IMG/VR virus record: IMGVR_UViG_3300034374_001694
Coordinates: 1-23,985 of that record
Direction: 5' to 3' (one strand)
Length of the DNA: 23,985 nt
DNA from: a virus
Positions 16,279-23,285 of this stretch are shown in pieces (position 1 is the first letter of the stretch; the number at the start of each line of letters is the position of its first letter). The position numbers and the translations under genes were made by a program. Below the pieces are notes generated by a model. The model searched no databases. It was not told the DNA's origin and saw only the letters and a list, made by a program, of their open reading frames with translations.

Positions 16279-16989
16279 TCAAGCTACTTCTTTCCAACCT
16301 GGAGGATCAATAGGAGCACCTCCTGTATTAACTTCAGTCCATACTACATTTTTAACACTATTTAATGACATAGTCATTTCAATTCCTGTTAATATAGCTA
16401 ATGAATCTGGTGCTGTTGCAGTACCTTCCTGCATAGTCATTATCTGACCAGTTACATCTATTAAACTATTAGCATCTGCAACTGCTGTACCAAGTGCAGC
16501 TGTCATAGGTAAAGCTGTTACAGTAACATTAGCATCTGCTCCAATTGTTACAGAATCTTCTTGCATGGTCATTGCTTGACCAGTGATAGATACATTTGCA
16601 GCACCTGTAATAGCAACAGAACCTAAATTAGCAGACATTGCTATTCCAGTTACATCTTCTGTTACAACATCTGTAAATGCTTGAGCAGTGCCTAAGGCAG
16701 ATGTCATTGCTATTCCAGTAACACTGGTATTACCCTCTGCAGTTACAGTGGTAGAACCTAAGTTAGATGTCATTGCTATTCCTGTTGGCAATGCGATAAC
16801 ACCTGCAAATATACTAACTGTACCTAAGTTAGAAGACATTGCTTGACCTGTTACAGAAACATCTACATCAATTACGACTCCTTCGTTACCTTGATTAAGA
16901 GCAAGAGCTTGACCGGTTACAGCTACAATTGGATTTTCTACAATTGCAGCGAAAGGCGATTCTGAAAAAGAATTAAATGCAAAAGCCAT
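16279..16989 (-). CDS. Nine-repeat (22-residue) tail protein
   Basis: A 236-residue protein built almost entirely of a 22-residue repeat with the core VTG-x-A-M-T-x-x-L-G. TG (or the degenerate TA) recurs with the preceding residue at 24, 46, 68, 90, 113, 135, 157, 179 and 200. Nearly every hydrophobic strand is followed by Ala/Ser/Thr-rich linkers. The N-terminus MAFAFNSFSESPFAAIVENP and the C-terminus WTEVNTGGAPIDPPGWKEVA are unique. The period suggests a beta-solenoid or elongated fibre. I recall related VTG repeats in marine phage structural proteins, but no known activity. AGGAG lies 8 nt before ATG 16989. Confidence 0.75.
   Translation of the reverse strand: MAFAFNSFSESPFAAIVENPIVAVTGQALALNQGNEGVVIDVDVSVTGQAMSSNLGTVSIFAGVIALPTGIAMTSNLGSTTVTAEGNTSVTGIAMTSALGTAQAFTDVVTEDVTGIAMSANLGSVAITGAANVSITGQAMTMQEDSVTIGADANVTVTALPMTAALGTAVADANSLIDVTGQIMTMQEGTATAPDSLAILTGIEMTMSLNSVKNVVWTEVNTGGAPIDPPGWKEVA
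16360..16920 (-). repeat. Nine tandem 66-nt (22-residue) coding repeats
   Basis: The unit VTG-x-A-M-T-x-x-L-G recurs at intervals of 22, 22, 22, 23, 22, 22, 22 and 21 residues in the 236-residue tail protein. The copies have diverged at DNA level but the frame and period are kept, so selection acts on protein shape. Confidence 0.8.
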
Positions 16990-16992
16990 AGT

Positions 16993-17205
16993 CTAGGCTC
17001 CTGTTTTATTTTCTTTTAGTTTTTCTTTAGGTAATTCTTTTTTAAGTAATTCAGAATAATGTTTTTGTAAAACTTCTAAATCAGTAAATTGAATATTTAA
17101 CTGTTGTTTTTGAGCAATAATGTTTTGTAATTTTTGTAAATATAATTTACCTTCATTTGATAATTTTTCACTATCATATTCTTTTTTATCAAAATTAAAA
17201 TTCAT
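16993..17205 (-). CDS. Small coiled-coil protein (DUF6447-like)
   Basis: A 70-residue protein: MNFNFDKKEYDSEKLSNEGK, then a leucine/glutamine-rich helical hairpin (QKLQNIIAQKQQLNIQFTDLEVLQKHYSELL shape, residues 24-54) and a Lys-rich tail. The start F-D-K-K-x-Y-x-x-x-x-L-S followed by two helices matches a short family I know from marine phage tail regions (DUF6447-like) without known function. Its position directly behind the big fibre gene would suit a fibre chaperone or adaptor; that is inference. It starts 7 nt after the fibre stop, with AGGA nearby, and stops with TAG 3 nt before the next gene. Confidence 0.7.
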   Translation of the reverse strand: MNFNFDKKEYDSEKLSNEGKLYLQKLQNIIAQKQQLNIQFTDLEVLQKHYSELLKKELPKEKLKENKTGA

Positions 17206-17212
17206 ATATATC

Positions 17213-19753
17213 CTAACTTACTGTTAATAATAAGTTTCTACCTACTTCTAACCATTTACTTCCATTATATCTAAATACAAATAAATCTGCTTTATTAGCT
17301 GTTGTTGATAATGTTGGTGCTGTATCAGCTGCAAATTCATACACAGCGTTCCATGTTAATGTTCTCGATCCTGTTCCATCTTGAATAACTGTAATAGAAG
17401 CAAATTGACCTGTACTTCCATTTGATGGAGCAGCCATTGTTCTGTTACCAGCTAGTGTTACTTTACACACTGATTGAGTTGACATATTCCAGTTAATAGT
17501 TGCACCATCTGTTAAAGTTGTTTCTGCGATATAACCTTTATCAGTTACTAATGTTCCATCAATATTCAAACCTGTTGTAAATGAAGCTGCTCTAGTTGAT
17601 CTTGTAATTTCTAAAACAGGATGAGCGGTCGATGAATAATAAACACCAAGCACTGCAGTTGCATCACTATCAGCAAAACCAAGATATGTTCCAGCTGCTG
17701 TTGGAGAAACAGCTGCACCAAATAAGGTATTAACTCCATCTGTTGATGGGGTAGCTACGTTTAATGGAAATGCTGGAGTAACACCTACTCCTAATTTAGA
17801 TCCATCAAAAATTAAATTTGCTTCTGCATTCATAGCATCTGTGCCAGTTGCAGTAACTATTCTATTATTAGAACCATTGGACATGAAATCGGATACATCA
17901 ACAGCGACTGTATCTGCTGCTACATCGATACCTGTACCAGCACCAACGTTAAGTGTAACAGAACCAGAAGCACCGCCTCCTGTTAAACCAGATCCTGCTG
18001 TAACTCCTGTAATGTCTCCAGTATTAGTAGTATAACCAGCATCATTATTAAATCCTGAGTTATTAATATTACCTTTAGTTAATTTTTTCTGATTATTAGA
18101 AGAATCAATTACAGCAAAAAAATCTCCATCTCCATCTGAAGTAGAAGTTGATAATTCTGATAAATCGACATTAAGTGTAACATCTCCTGAAGTTCCACCA
18201 CCATCTAATAATGTTCCAGCAGTTACACCGGTTATATCTCCAACTGTAGGTGTTTGAAAAGATGGTTGTGCTCCAGCTCCTCCTGAAGTTAAAACTTGAC
18301 CAGAACTTCCTGTTGCTATTGCAACTGGATTTCCTGAAGCGTCATAAGAAATAATATTACCATCTGTACCTGATGCCATTTCAGCTAATCCAACAGCATT
18401 GTCAGCGATCTGAGCTGTGTCTATAGCATTGTCTGCCATTAAGGCATTCGTAATTTGATCATTTGCAATGTGGGCTGTGTCTATTGAACCGTCAACGTAT
18501 TGATTGCTGTCGACACTGTTCGCTGCCATTTTGGCAAGCGTCACATTAGAATCTGCTATCTTGGCTGTCGTTACTGCACTGTCTTGAATTTCTGCTGTTG
18601 CTACACCTGAATCTTTAATTGTTATTGCTCCAGAACTAGCTGCAAAGTTGTCTGAGCTAAATGAAGCAGCTCCTTTTGCAGATGTAGAAGCATCTGCTAG
18701 ATTGATTGTGACATCACCTGAAGATCCACCACCTGTTAAATTTGTACCTGCTGTAACACCTGTAATGTCTCCAGTAGTTGGAGTTTCAAAAGTAAGTGTT
18801 CCAGAACCATCTGTTGTTAAAACTTTACCTGCTGAACCGTCTGCAGTTGGAAAAGTATACGCACTATTAAAAGTAATTGCACCTGCATTTGTTCCTGAAA
18901 TCCAAGTTGTAGTTGTTGAACCATCATGTCCAGCAATTTTTAATTGTCTATCTCCTGTTGCACTATCAGCATCAACAGTTCCAATAATTACGTTACCAGC
19001 ACCACTTGTTATATTGTCTCCACCATCATAACCAATTAGAATGTTGTAATCACCAGAACTAACTCCTCTACCAGAATCTCTACCAACCGCAACGTTAAAA
19101 GCACCACCATTTAAAACATTTAATGAATTAGCACCTACGGCTACATTATATCCACTATTAGTATCAGCCATAGTTCCACTTAAAGCACCAGAACCTATTG
19201 CCGTATTATCAGGAGCGCCAGTAATTGCATCTCCAGCTTGAGCACCAATTAAAGTATTATTACCAGCAGTTGTTAAACTTGTTCCAGCATCACTACCTAC
19301 TGCTGTGTTTTGATCTCCAGAAGTAATTGCATCCAAAGCCGCAATTCCAACTCCTGTATTATCTTGTGCTGATGATAAAGTTCCAGTTGTTGCATGGCCA
19401 ATCAATAAACTATCTGCAAAATTAGTACCTTCTAATTTACCTGGCACAAATCTACTTGCAGGAAGGGTACAGAAAACATCTTTAGTGCCCGCAGAAAAAT
19501 CTACTGCTGAATCACTATTAGATGATGATAATATAGTATCTCTTGATAATGTATCGGGTGAAGCATCGGTAACAGTTCCTTGACCAACTTCAAATTCACC
19601 ATTGCTATTTACAATAGAATAGAAAGTTGTGTTACTATTTCCAATTCCTGCAACAAAGGTCTCAAAACCTGTTGCTGCTCCTGCTAAATTTATTGTGCCC
19701 GTACCTGTACTTGTAGAGGTTTCTCTTACCCTATCATTTACAACTAATGCCAT
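17213..19753 (-). CDS. Large mosaic tail fibre
   Basis: An 846-residue fibre with clear segments. Residues 1-104 (VNDRVRETSTSTGTGTINLA onward, with TLSRDTIL and FSAGTKDVFCTLPASR) are the N-terminal attachment segment I know from marine podovirus fibres. Residues ~115-260 carry YadA-head-like units (NTAVGSDAG, NTLIGAQAG, NTAIGSGAL, NVAVGANSL, NVAVGRDSG, NILIGYDGG). GDITGVTAG occurs at 328, 505 and 579, each followed by L-x-G-G-G-x-S-G. Residues 381-460 are eight exact-length decapeptides ending IA, MA or similar. Residues 744-846 are shared with the 333-residue protein. It probably forms a trimeric fibre for host attachment. AGGAG precedes the ATG. The reverse-strand frames inside are shadows. 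Confidence 0.85.
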   Translation of the reverse strand: MALVVNDRVRETSTSTGTGTINLAGAATGFETFVAGIGNSNTTFYSIVNSNGEFEVGQGTVTDASPDTLSRDTILSSSNSDSAVDFSAGTKDVFCTLPASRFVPGKLEGTNFADSLLIGHATTGTLSSAQDNTGVGIAALDAITSGDQNTAVGSDAGTSLTTAGNNTLIGAQAGDAITGAPDNTAIGSGALSGTMADTNSGYNVAVGANSLNVLNGGAFNVAVGRDSGRGVSSGDYNILIGYDGGDNITSGAGNVIIGTVDADSATGDRQLKIAGHDGSTTTTWISGTNAGAITFNSAYTFPTADGSAGKVLTTDGSGTLTFETPTTGDITGVTAGTNLTGGGSSGDVTINLADASTSAKGAASFSSDNFAASSGAITIKDSGVATAEIQDSAVTTAKIADSNVTLAKMAANSVDSNQYVDGSIDTAHIANDQITNALMADNAIDTAQIADNAVGLAEMASGTDGNIISYDASGNPVAIATGSSGQVLTSGGAGAQPSFQTPTVGDITGVTAGTLLDGGGTSGDVTLNVDLSELSTSTSDGDGDFFAVIDSSNNQKKLTKGNINNSGFNNDAGYTTNTGDITGVTAGSGLTGGGASGSVTLNVGAGTGIDVAADTVAVDVSDFMSNGSNNRIVTATGTDAMNAEANLIFDGSKLGVGVTPAFPLNVATPSTDGVNTLFGAAVSPTAAGTYLGFADSDATAVLGVYYSSTAHPVLEITRSTRAASFTTGLNIDGTLVTDKGYIAETTLTDGATINWNMSTQSVCKVTLAGNRTMAAPSNGSTGQFASITVIQDGTGSRTLTWNAVYEFAADTAPTLSTTANKADLFVFRYNGSKWLEVGRNLLLTVS
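17216..17524 (-). repeat. Copy 2 of shared fibre C-terminal module
   Basis: Codes for residues 744-846 of the large fibre and ends, like copy 1, right at the stop codon. A direct repeat in the same orientation about 2 kb from copy 1, so it could support recombination between the two genes. Confidence 0.85.
18374..18613 (-). repeat. Eight tandem 30-nt (decapeptide) coding repeats
   Basis: Residues 381-460 of the 846-residue fibre divide with no gap into eight decapeptides of the type D-x-A-V-x-T-A-x-I-A, for example DSAVTTAKIA, DNAIDTAQIA and DNAVGLAEMA. The exact 30-nt period is preserved throughout. Confidence 0.85.
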
Positions 19754-19765
19754 TTAGTTCTCCTA

Positions 19766-20218
19766 TTAACCAGAGATTCTTAATATAGCTGCTGAAGTCG
19801 TTGCTGCCGGAAACTGTATTGTAAAAGTTCCCGAAGTAGCTGTTTTATTTCCTCCAAAATCTAAAACTGCAACTGCTGCATTAGTAACTGCAGAAGATGT
19901 GTTATAAATTAATGCACCTCTAGCTGTCAACGTTACACCTGTAAAAGATAAATCCGCAAAGTCAACGAATGCAACACCTTTACCAGTTCCGGTTCCGATG
20001 TTTGCACTTTGACCTGTTAATGGATCACCGCCTGCTGCGTAAGTACCTGTGTTTGCTACTTCATTACTTGAAGAGTAAGCTGTAGTTGTTGAGTTTAGAG
20101 TTGCTGAAGAAGTAAAAAGAGCTAGCTTAAAAACATCACCACCAGATGATTTAAAGTTTACATCACCTTCTAGTAATTGTTTTTTGAAAGCATTTGCGAT
20201 CGCTTGTGTTATAGCCAT
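19766..20218 (-). CDS. Virion structural protein, 150 aa (function unknown)
   Basis: A 150-residue protein: MAITQAIANAFKKQLLEGDV, FKLALFTSSATLNSTTTAYS, then Gly-rich loops, KGVAFVDFADLSFTGVTLTA, ARGALIYNTSS and a last strand pair AVAVLDFGGNKTATSGTFTI. The alternating strands and the small helix at the start suit a compact beta-sandwich. I know similar proteins between neck genes and fibre genes in marine phages, with no established role; candidates are a tail-completion or fibre-docking protein. CTAGGAGAAAATTATG makes the start clear. It lies 12 nt upstream of the large fibre gene in the same operon. Confidence 0.7.
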   Translation of the reverse strand: MAITQAIANAFKKQLLEGDVNFKSSGGDVFKLALFTSSATLNSTTTAYSSSNEVANTGTYAAGGDPLTGQSANIGTGTGKGVAFVDFADLSFTGVTLTARGALIYNTSSAVTNAAVAVLDFGGNKTATSGTFTIQFPAATTSAAILRISG

Positions 20219-20232
20219 AATTTTCTCCTAGT

Positions 20233-20886
20233 TTATTTTCCACCGACTCGAGGAACACCTGATTGATATTCATCTCGTCTTCGTCTCCCCATTTGTTCTA
20301 CTGAGAAGCCTTCTAATACTTGTTTATACTTTCCTTCGTATAATTGCAAGAGATCATTTGGCCCCTTTAAAAAAGAATATGCTTCAGCCAGGCATGCATA
20401 TAAAAGTCCGTTGGGAAAATACTTACTGATATATGTTTGTGTATTTGTACTAGATAAACCGGCATCTTTCAAGATATAATTAAGTTGAATTGTGTAAGTA
20501 GCATCAGGGGTAGGTGCTACAACTATTTTTTGCTCATCCCATAAACTGTAATATTTTGGCACACCAGAAGCTCCTGTTGGATTATATTCTGACATAAAAC
20601 TTGTATCTCTATATTCTAAAAATTCTCTATTATCAGGGTTAGAACTTCCATCAGAATCTACTATTTGAGCTGATCTAATAATTAATAAATCTGCTGGTCT
20701 ATCTATAAATCTATCTGAAGTTACTAAACTAGCTGTTGCATATCTTCTATTATTATCAGAATCTACATCTCTAAATATTCTAAATTCAGCATCACTAATT
20801 ATTCCATCAACAATAGTAGATGTTAAAACATTTGAATCTACTTCTGTGTAATCTCTAATTTTTTGTATTAATTCTGCGTATGTCAT
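20233..20886 (-). CDS. Head-tail adaptor-like protein (SU10 adaptor type)
   Basis: A 217-residue protein. Residues 1-30 are a helical start (MTYAELIQKIRDYTEVDSNV), followed by IVDGIISDAEFRIFRDVDSD, a strand region around YYSLWDEQKIVVAPTPDATY, YTIQLNYILK and a helical end with YFPNGLLYACLAEAYSFLKG and LYEGKYKQVLEGF. It finishes in a basic RRRRDEYQSGVPRVGGK tail. This is the pattern of phage adaptor proteins of the SU10 type that sit between portal and tail. Its stop-start fusion with the 165-residue gene and its closeness to the gp4-like gene support a neck role. Identification is from memory of the family pattern. Confidence 0.7.
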   Translation of the reverse strand: MTYAELIQKIRDYTEVDSNVLTSTIVDGIISDAEFRIFRDVDSDNNRRYATASLVTSDRFIDRPADLLIIRSAQIVDSDGSSNPDNREFLEYRDTSFMSEYNPTGASGVPKYYSLWDEQKIVVAPTPDATYTIQLNYILKDAGLSSTNTQTYISKYFPNGLLYACLAEAYSFLKGPNDLLQLYEGKYKQVLEGFSVEQMGRRRRDEYQSGVPRVGGK

Positions 20887-21383
20887 TATGGTGTTAATGT
20901 AACTGGACCTGCAGTTACAGACATTCCTCCAAAGTTTCCTGTTACTGTTGCAGTGCTTCCACTGCTAAAACTATAACTATTTGTATTAATAACTGTTATA
21001 CTAAATCCTGCAGAATTTTCAAACACTGTATAAGCTAGTCCTCCAGGACTTCCGTCTACATTTCTAAGAACAACAGTATTTCCGGTTGTTCTACCATGAC
21101 CAGGTTCTGTAACAGTTACAGTACTTGAACCTGAAGTTAAATTTAATGGATTTCCAGGTAATAAATTTTCTGTTGCAGGTTCAACTCGAGCAGGTCTTGC
21201 ATATTGTAAACCTTGTGGATCAGCAACAGTTGGTTTAGGATTTAACTGTGGTTGCTTTGGTTCAAATTCAGATGTATGTACACGTGAGCCATTCCATTCA
21301 ACAACCATTTCTTTGTATGGAAAAGCCATACCTGAACGATCTGAAATAAATTGTGCGTATTTTCCTTTAGATAAATTAGACAT
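20886..21383 (-). CDS. Neck-region protein with C-terminal beta module
   Basis: A 165-residue protein. The first half, KGKYAQFISDRSGMAFPYKE, MVVEWNGSRVHTSEFEPKQP and a Pro-rich linker ending YARPARVEP, is a conserved pattern in phage neck regions, function unknown to me. Residues ~83-150 form a beta module (GSSTVTVTEPGHGRTTGNTV to TNSYSFSSGSTATVTG) like the insert in the 653-residue nozzle protein. Its start overlaps the gp4-like gene by 8 nt, and its stop is fused to the adaptor gene's start by TAATG. It probably joins tail parts, but that is inference. Confidence 0.65.
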   Translation of the reverse strand: MSNLSKGKYAQFISDRSGMAFPYKEMVVEWNGSRVHTSEFEPKQPQLNPKPTVADPQGLQYARPARVEPATENLLPGNPLNLTSGSSTVTVTEPGHGRTTGNTVVLRNVDGSPGGLAYTVFENSAGFSITVINTNSYSFSSGSTATVTGNFGGMSVTAGPVTLTP

Positions 21384-22098
21384 TTGGATAATAAGTTTGT
21401 GGAGTTATAAATGTACTTGAAGAAGAACCATCTTCTTCTAAAGCTCTTTTTAATTCATCTTCATAAAGTAATTTCATTTGTTGAACTAATTCTGGTTTAA
21501 ATTTTTGTGATAAATAATAAGCTAATCCTGATACCATACAAGGTACAAATCTATATGGTACATCTGCATTGTTTGTATAGTTTCCTGCATCCTGAATCCG
21601 GCTTACATAATAATAGTTAATAAAGTTTCCGGCTTCAGTGGATCCTGGAGTTAGATATAAAGTAATAGTTACTTTATCAATAAATCTTTGTACAAAATAT
21701 TGTGTTGGAGTTCCTGTGTCAGTTTTTGATGAAAGACCTTGATAACCTGATCTATTAATTTTAGTTAAAGAAAAATCAACATTATCTGAATTTCTATAAA
21801 CTGCTTCTAGTATATCATCTACACCATAAACAGCATTTGGACTTGAAGTTCCATCAGCTGTTGATCTAAACATTGTATAAGTTGATTGACCATCAACTAA
21901 TGTAATTGAATTATTTTTTACTTCCCAAAAATGAAGACCTCTATTACCCCATTCTTGAAACATTATATTTAAAGAACGTCTTGCTGTTTTTATATCATTA
22001 CCAGAATAATCAAATCTACCTATTCTTTCATAGGCTTCCGTGATTATATCATCGATAAAAAAATTCGATTCAAAAGTTGTAATTCCTGAAGTTGCCAT
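21376..22098 (-). CDS. P22 gp4-like tail accessory/connector protein
   Basis: A 240-residue helical protein: FFIDDIITEAYERIGRFDYS (residues 12-31), then DIKTARRSLNIMFQEWGNRG, LHFWEVKNNSITLVDGQSTY, the strand block VTITLYLTPGSTEAGNFINY, and helices ending PCMVSGLAYYLSQKFKPELV and LLYEDELKRALEEDGSS. The helical start with I-x-E-A-Y-E-R-I-G and the R-R-S-L-N-x-M-x-x-E-W block match tail accessory factors of the P22 gp4 type, which extend the portal and close the head. It starts in a TAATG fusion with the 97-residue gene. Confidence is good on pattern, moderate on exact function. Confidence 0.75.
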   Translation of the reverse strand: MATSGITTFESNFFIDDIITEAYERIGRFDYSGNDIKTARRSLNIMFQEWGNRGLHFWEVKNNSITLVDGQSTYTMFRSTADGTSSPNAVYGVDDILEAVYRNSDNVDFSLTKINRSGYQGLSSKTDTGTPTQYFVQRFIDKVTITLYLTPGSTEAGNFINYYYVSRIQDAGNYTNNADVPYRFVPCMVSGLAYYLSQKFKPELVQQMKLLYEDELKRALEEDGSSSSTFITPQTYYPNV

Positions 22099-22391
22099 TA
22101 AGCTCCTGTTATAGTTACTGTAATGCTTCCACCTGCTCCTGCTAAATTATAAACAATACCATTTTCAAATTTAATACCTGAACCTGGAATATAAACTTCT
22201 AATCCTTCAGTTCCATACTTATAAGTAGCTACTGCTGTTCCTGGCGTTGATGCATCTGCTGAATCATAAAAAATAATTGTAGATGATGCTATACCTAATC
22301 CTTGGATAGAAGTAATTCTAGTTCTACCTGTTCTAGCTAAAGTGTTAGCTCCCACTGTTGTCACATTTAATGTTTTCTGATCTGAATCCAT
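22098..22391 (-). CDS. Small beta virion protein, paralogue of the next upstream gene
   Basis: A 97-residue protein, MDSDQKTLNVTTVGANTLAR at the start, with strand blocks TGRTRITSIQGLGIASSTII, TPGTAVATYKYGTEGLEVYI and a last SGIKFENGIVYNLAGAGG then ITVTITGA. It shares M-x-S-D-x-K, GRTR and G-I-x-F-x-x-G positions with the 91-residue protein encoded just upstream, so the two look like an old tandem duplication. AGGAG lies 8 nt before the ATG. It probably forms a small beta-sandwich on the virion. Function is not known. Confidence 0.7.
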   Translation of the reverse strand: MDSDQKTLNVTTVGANTLARTGRTRITSIQGLGIASSTIIFYDSADASTPGTAVATYKYGTEGLEVYIPGSGIKFENGIVYNLAGAGGSITVTITGA

Positions 22392-22400
22392 TTTGTCTCC

Positions 22401-22676
22401 TTACTTATCTATTAATACGGTTGATTTAGCACTAGTAATAGCACTACAAGTCATTCCAGATTTAAATAAAATTCCATCTTCAGGCATGTTAAAAGTAAAA
22501 ACATCTCCTGGAGGAACTTCTGCCGTAAATTGCGTTCCACTGATATCTTGTAAAGTTATTGATCCTGTATCAGTAGTAGTTGTTGTGTTGGAAAGAATAA
22601 TTCCTCTTAGTCTTGTTCTTCCAGCAAACACTTGACCTGTTGCTGTTATTTGAATCGCTTTTACATCTGATCTCAT
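22401..22676 (-). CDS. Small beta virion protein (91 aa)
   Basis: The start is taken at ATG 22676 (MRSDVKAIQITATGQVFAG), because AGGAG (22685-22689) lies 8 nt upstream. A longer in-frame ATG at 22718 would run through the terminator-like hairpin at 22700-22719. The 91-residue product has FAGRTRLRGIILSNTTTTTD, TGSITLQDISGTQFTAEVPP and DGILFKSGMTCSAITS blocks, all beta-prone, and resembles its downstream neighbour. It opens the stretch after the hairpin, so its expression may depend on readthrough or a separate promoter. Role is not known; a virion surface or neck part is likely from context. Confidence 0.7.
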   Translation of the reverse strand: MRSDVKAIQITATGQVFAGRTRLRGIILSNTTTTTDTGSITLQDISGTQFTAEVPPGDVFTFNMPEDGILFKSGMTCSAITSAKSTVLIDK

Positions 22677-22684
22677 ATTTGATT

Positions 22685-22689
22685 CTCCT
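22685..22689 (-). promoter_or_regulatory. Ribosome site that decides the start at 22676
   Basis: AGGAG on the minus strand, 8 nt before ATG 22676, lies between the terminator-like hairpin and the 91-residue gene, and selects the shorter reading frame. Confidence 0.75.
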
Positions 22690-22699
22690 AAAATATTTA

Positions 22700-22719
22700 T
22701 GTGGGGCCGAAGCCCCACA
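22700..22719 (-). terminator. UUCG-loop intrinsic terminator-like hairpin
   Basis: On the minus strand the sequence TGTGGGGC-TTCG-GCCCCACA forms an 8-bp stem closed by a UUCG loop, 11 nt after the stop of the 184-residue gene, followed by TAAATATTTT. The exceptionally stable loop and the A/U-rich tail support termination or 3'-end protection. It also argues against the longer start of the following gene. Confidence 0.75.
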
Positions 22720-22730
22720 CTAATTATTTA

Positions 22731-23285
22731 TTAAGCTGCCCAAGCAAATGCGCCTTTAACTGCTAAAGGATCTTTAGACGAGTCAAGACCTACATGCCAA
22801 AAGCCATCTTCTGTACAAGAGAAATATAAAATACATCCAATTGAAAAGAAGTTTGTAGTGGCGTTAGCGGCTGTAAAAACTAATGAACCTTCACCTGCTG
22901 TTGATGTATCATAAGAAACATTATCAGCTGCTCTAGTTTCAATTAAAGAACCTGTGTACCATGCATCAGTTCCTAAAGCATCGAAAGTTAAAGTGTTTGT
23001 TCCACCAGTAGTGTCTACTCTTTGAACGTAAGCACATTTAGTTCCTGCGATAGCACTAGGTAAAGTCATTGAACAAGCTGCTGCGCCTGTAAAGTTTACC
23101 GTACTAACTTGACCACCTGGTAAAGCAACTCCAGCTCCTGCAGAAACTGCAGCGTGAGTCATACCTTGAAAATCAAATTTTACGTTTAGGTAGTTAGGTG
23201 TATAAACACCTGTTGATAGGTTTTTTACTACAGACTGGAATCCGTTTTCGGATCTTACCGGTCCTGTAAATGTTGTATTAGCCAT
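22731..23285 (-). CDS. Probable abundant virion (decoration) protein, 184 aa
   Basis: A 184-residue protein: MANTTFTGPVRSENGFQSVV, an Ala/Gly-rich centre (GMTHAAVSAGAGVALPGGQV), strands SMTLPSAIAGTKCAYVQRVD and GTNTLTFDALG, and a C-terminal FSIGCILYFSCTEDGFWHVG followed by AVKGAFAWAA. The F-x-G-P-V-R-S-E-N-G-F start is one I know from marine phage structural proteins close to capsid genes. It has its own 170-nt leader with a promoter candidate, a perfect AGGAGG before the ATG and a terminator-like hairpin behind, the layout of a highly expressed virion gene. Decoration or cement protein is the best guess. Confidence 0.7.
   Translation of the reverse strand: MANTTFTGPVRSENGFQSVVKNLSTGVYTPNYLNVKFDFQGMTHAAVSAGAGVALPGGQVSTVNFTGAAACSMTLPSAIAGTKCAYVQRVDTTGGTNTLTFDALGTDAWYTGSLIETRAADNVSYDTSTAGEGSLVFTAANATTNFFSIGCILYFSCTEDGFWHVGLDSSKDPLAVKGAFAWAA

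Noticed and set aside
18648-19031. Plus-strand open frame of 127 codons within the large fibre gene
   Set aside because: Pro/Val/Ala-rich mirror of the Gly/Thr-rich repeats of the fibre on the other strand.
22677-22718. Longer N-terminus (start at 22718) for the 91-residue protein
   Set aside because: It would translate the UUCG hairpin (GLRPHIN), and a strong AGGAG stands correctly spaced before 22676.
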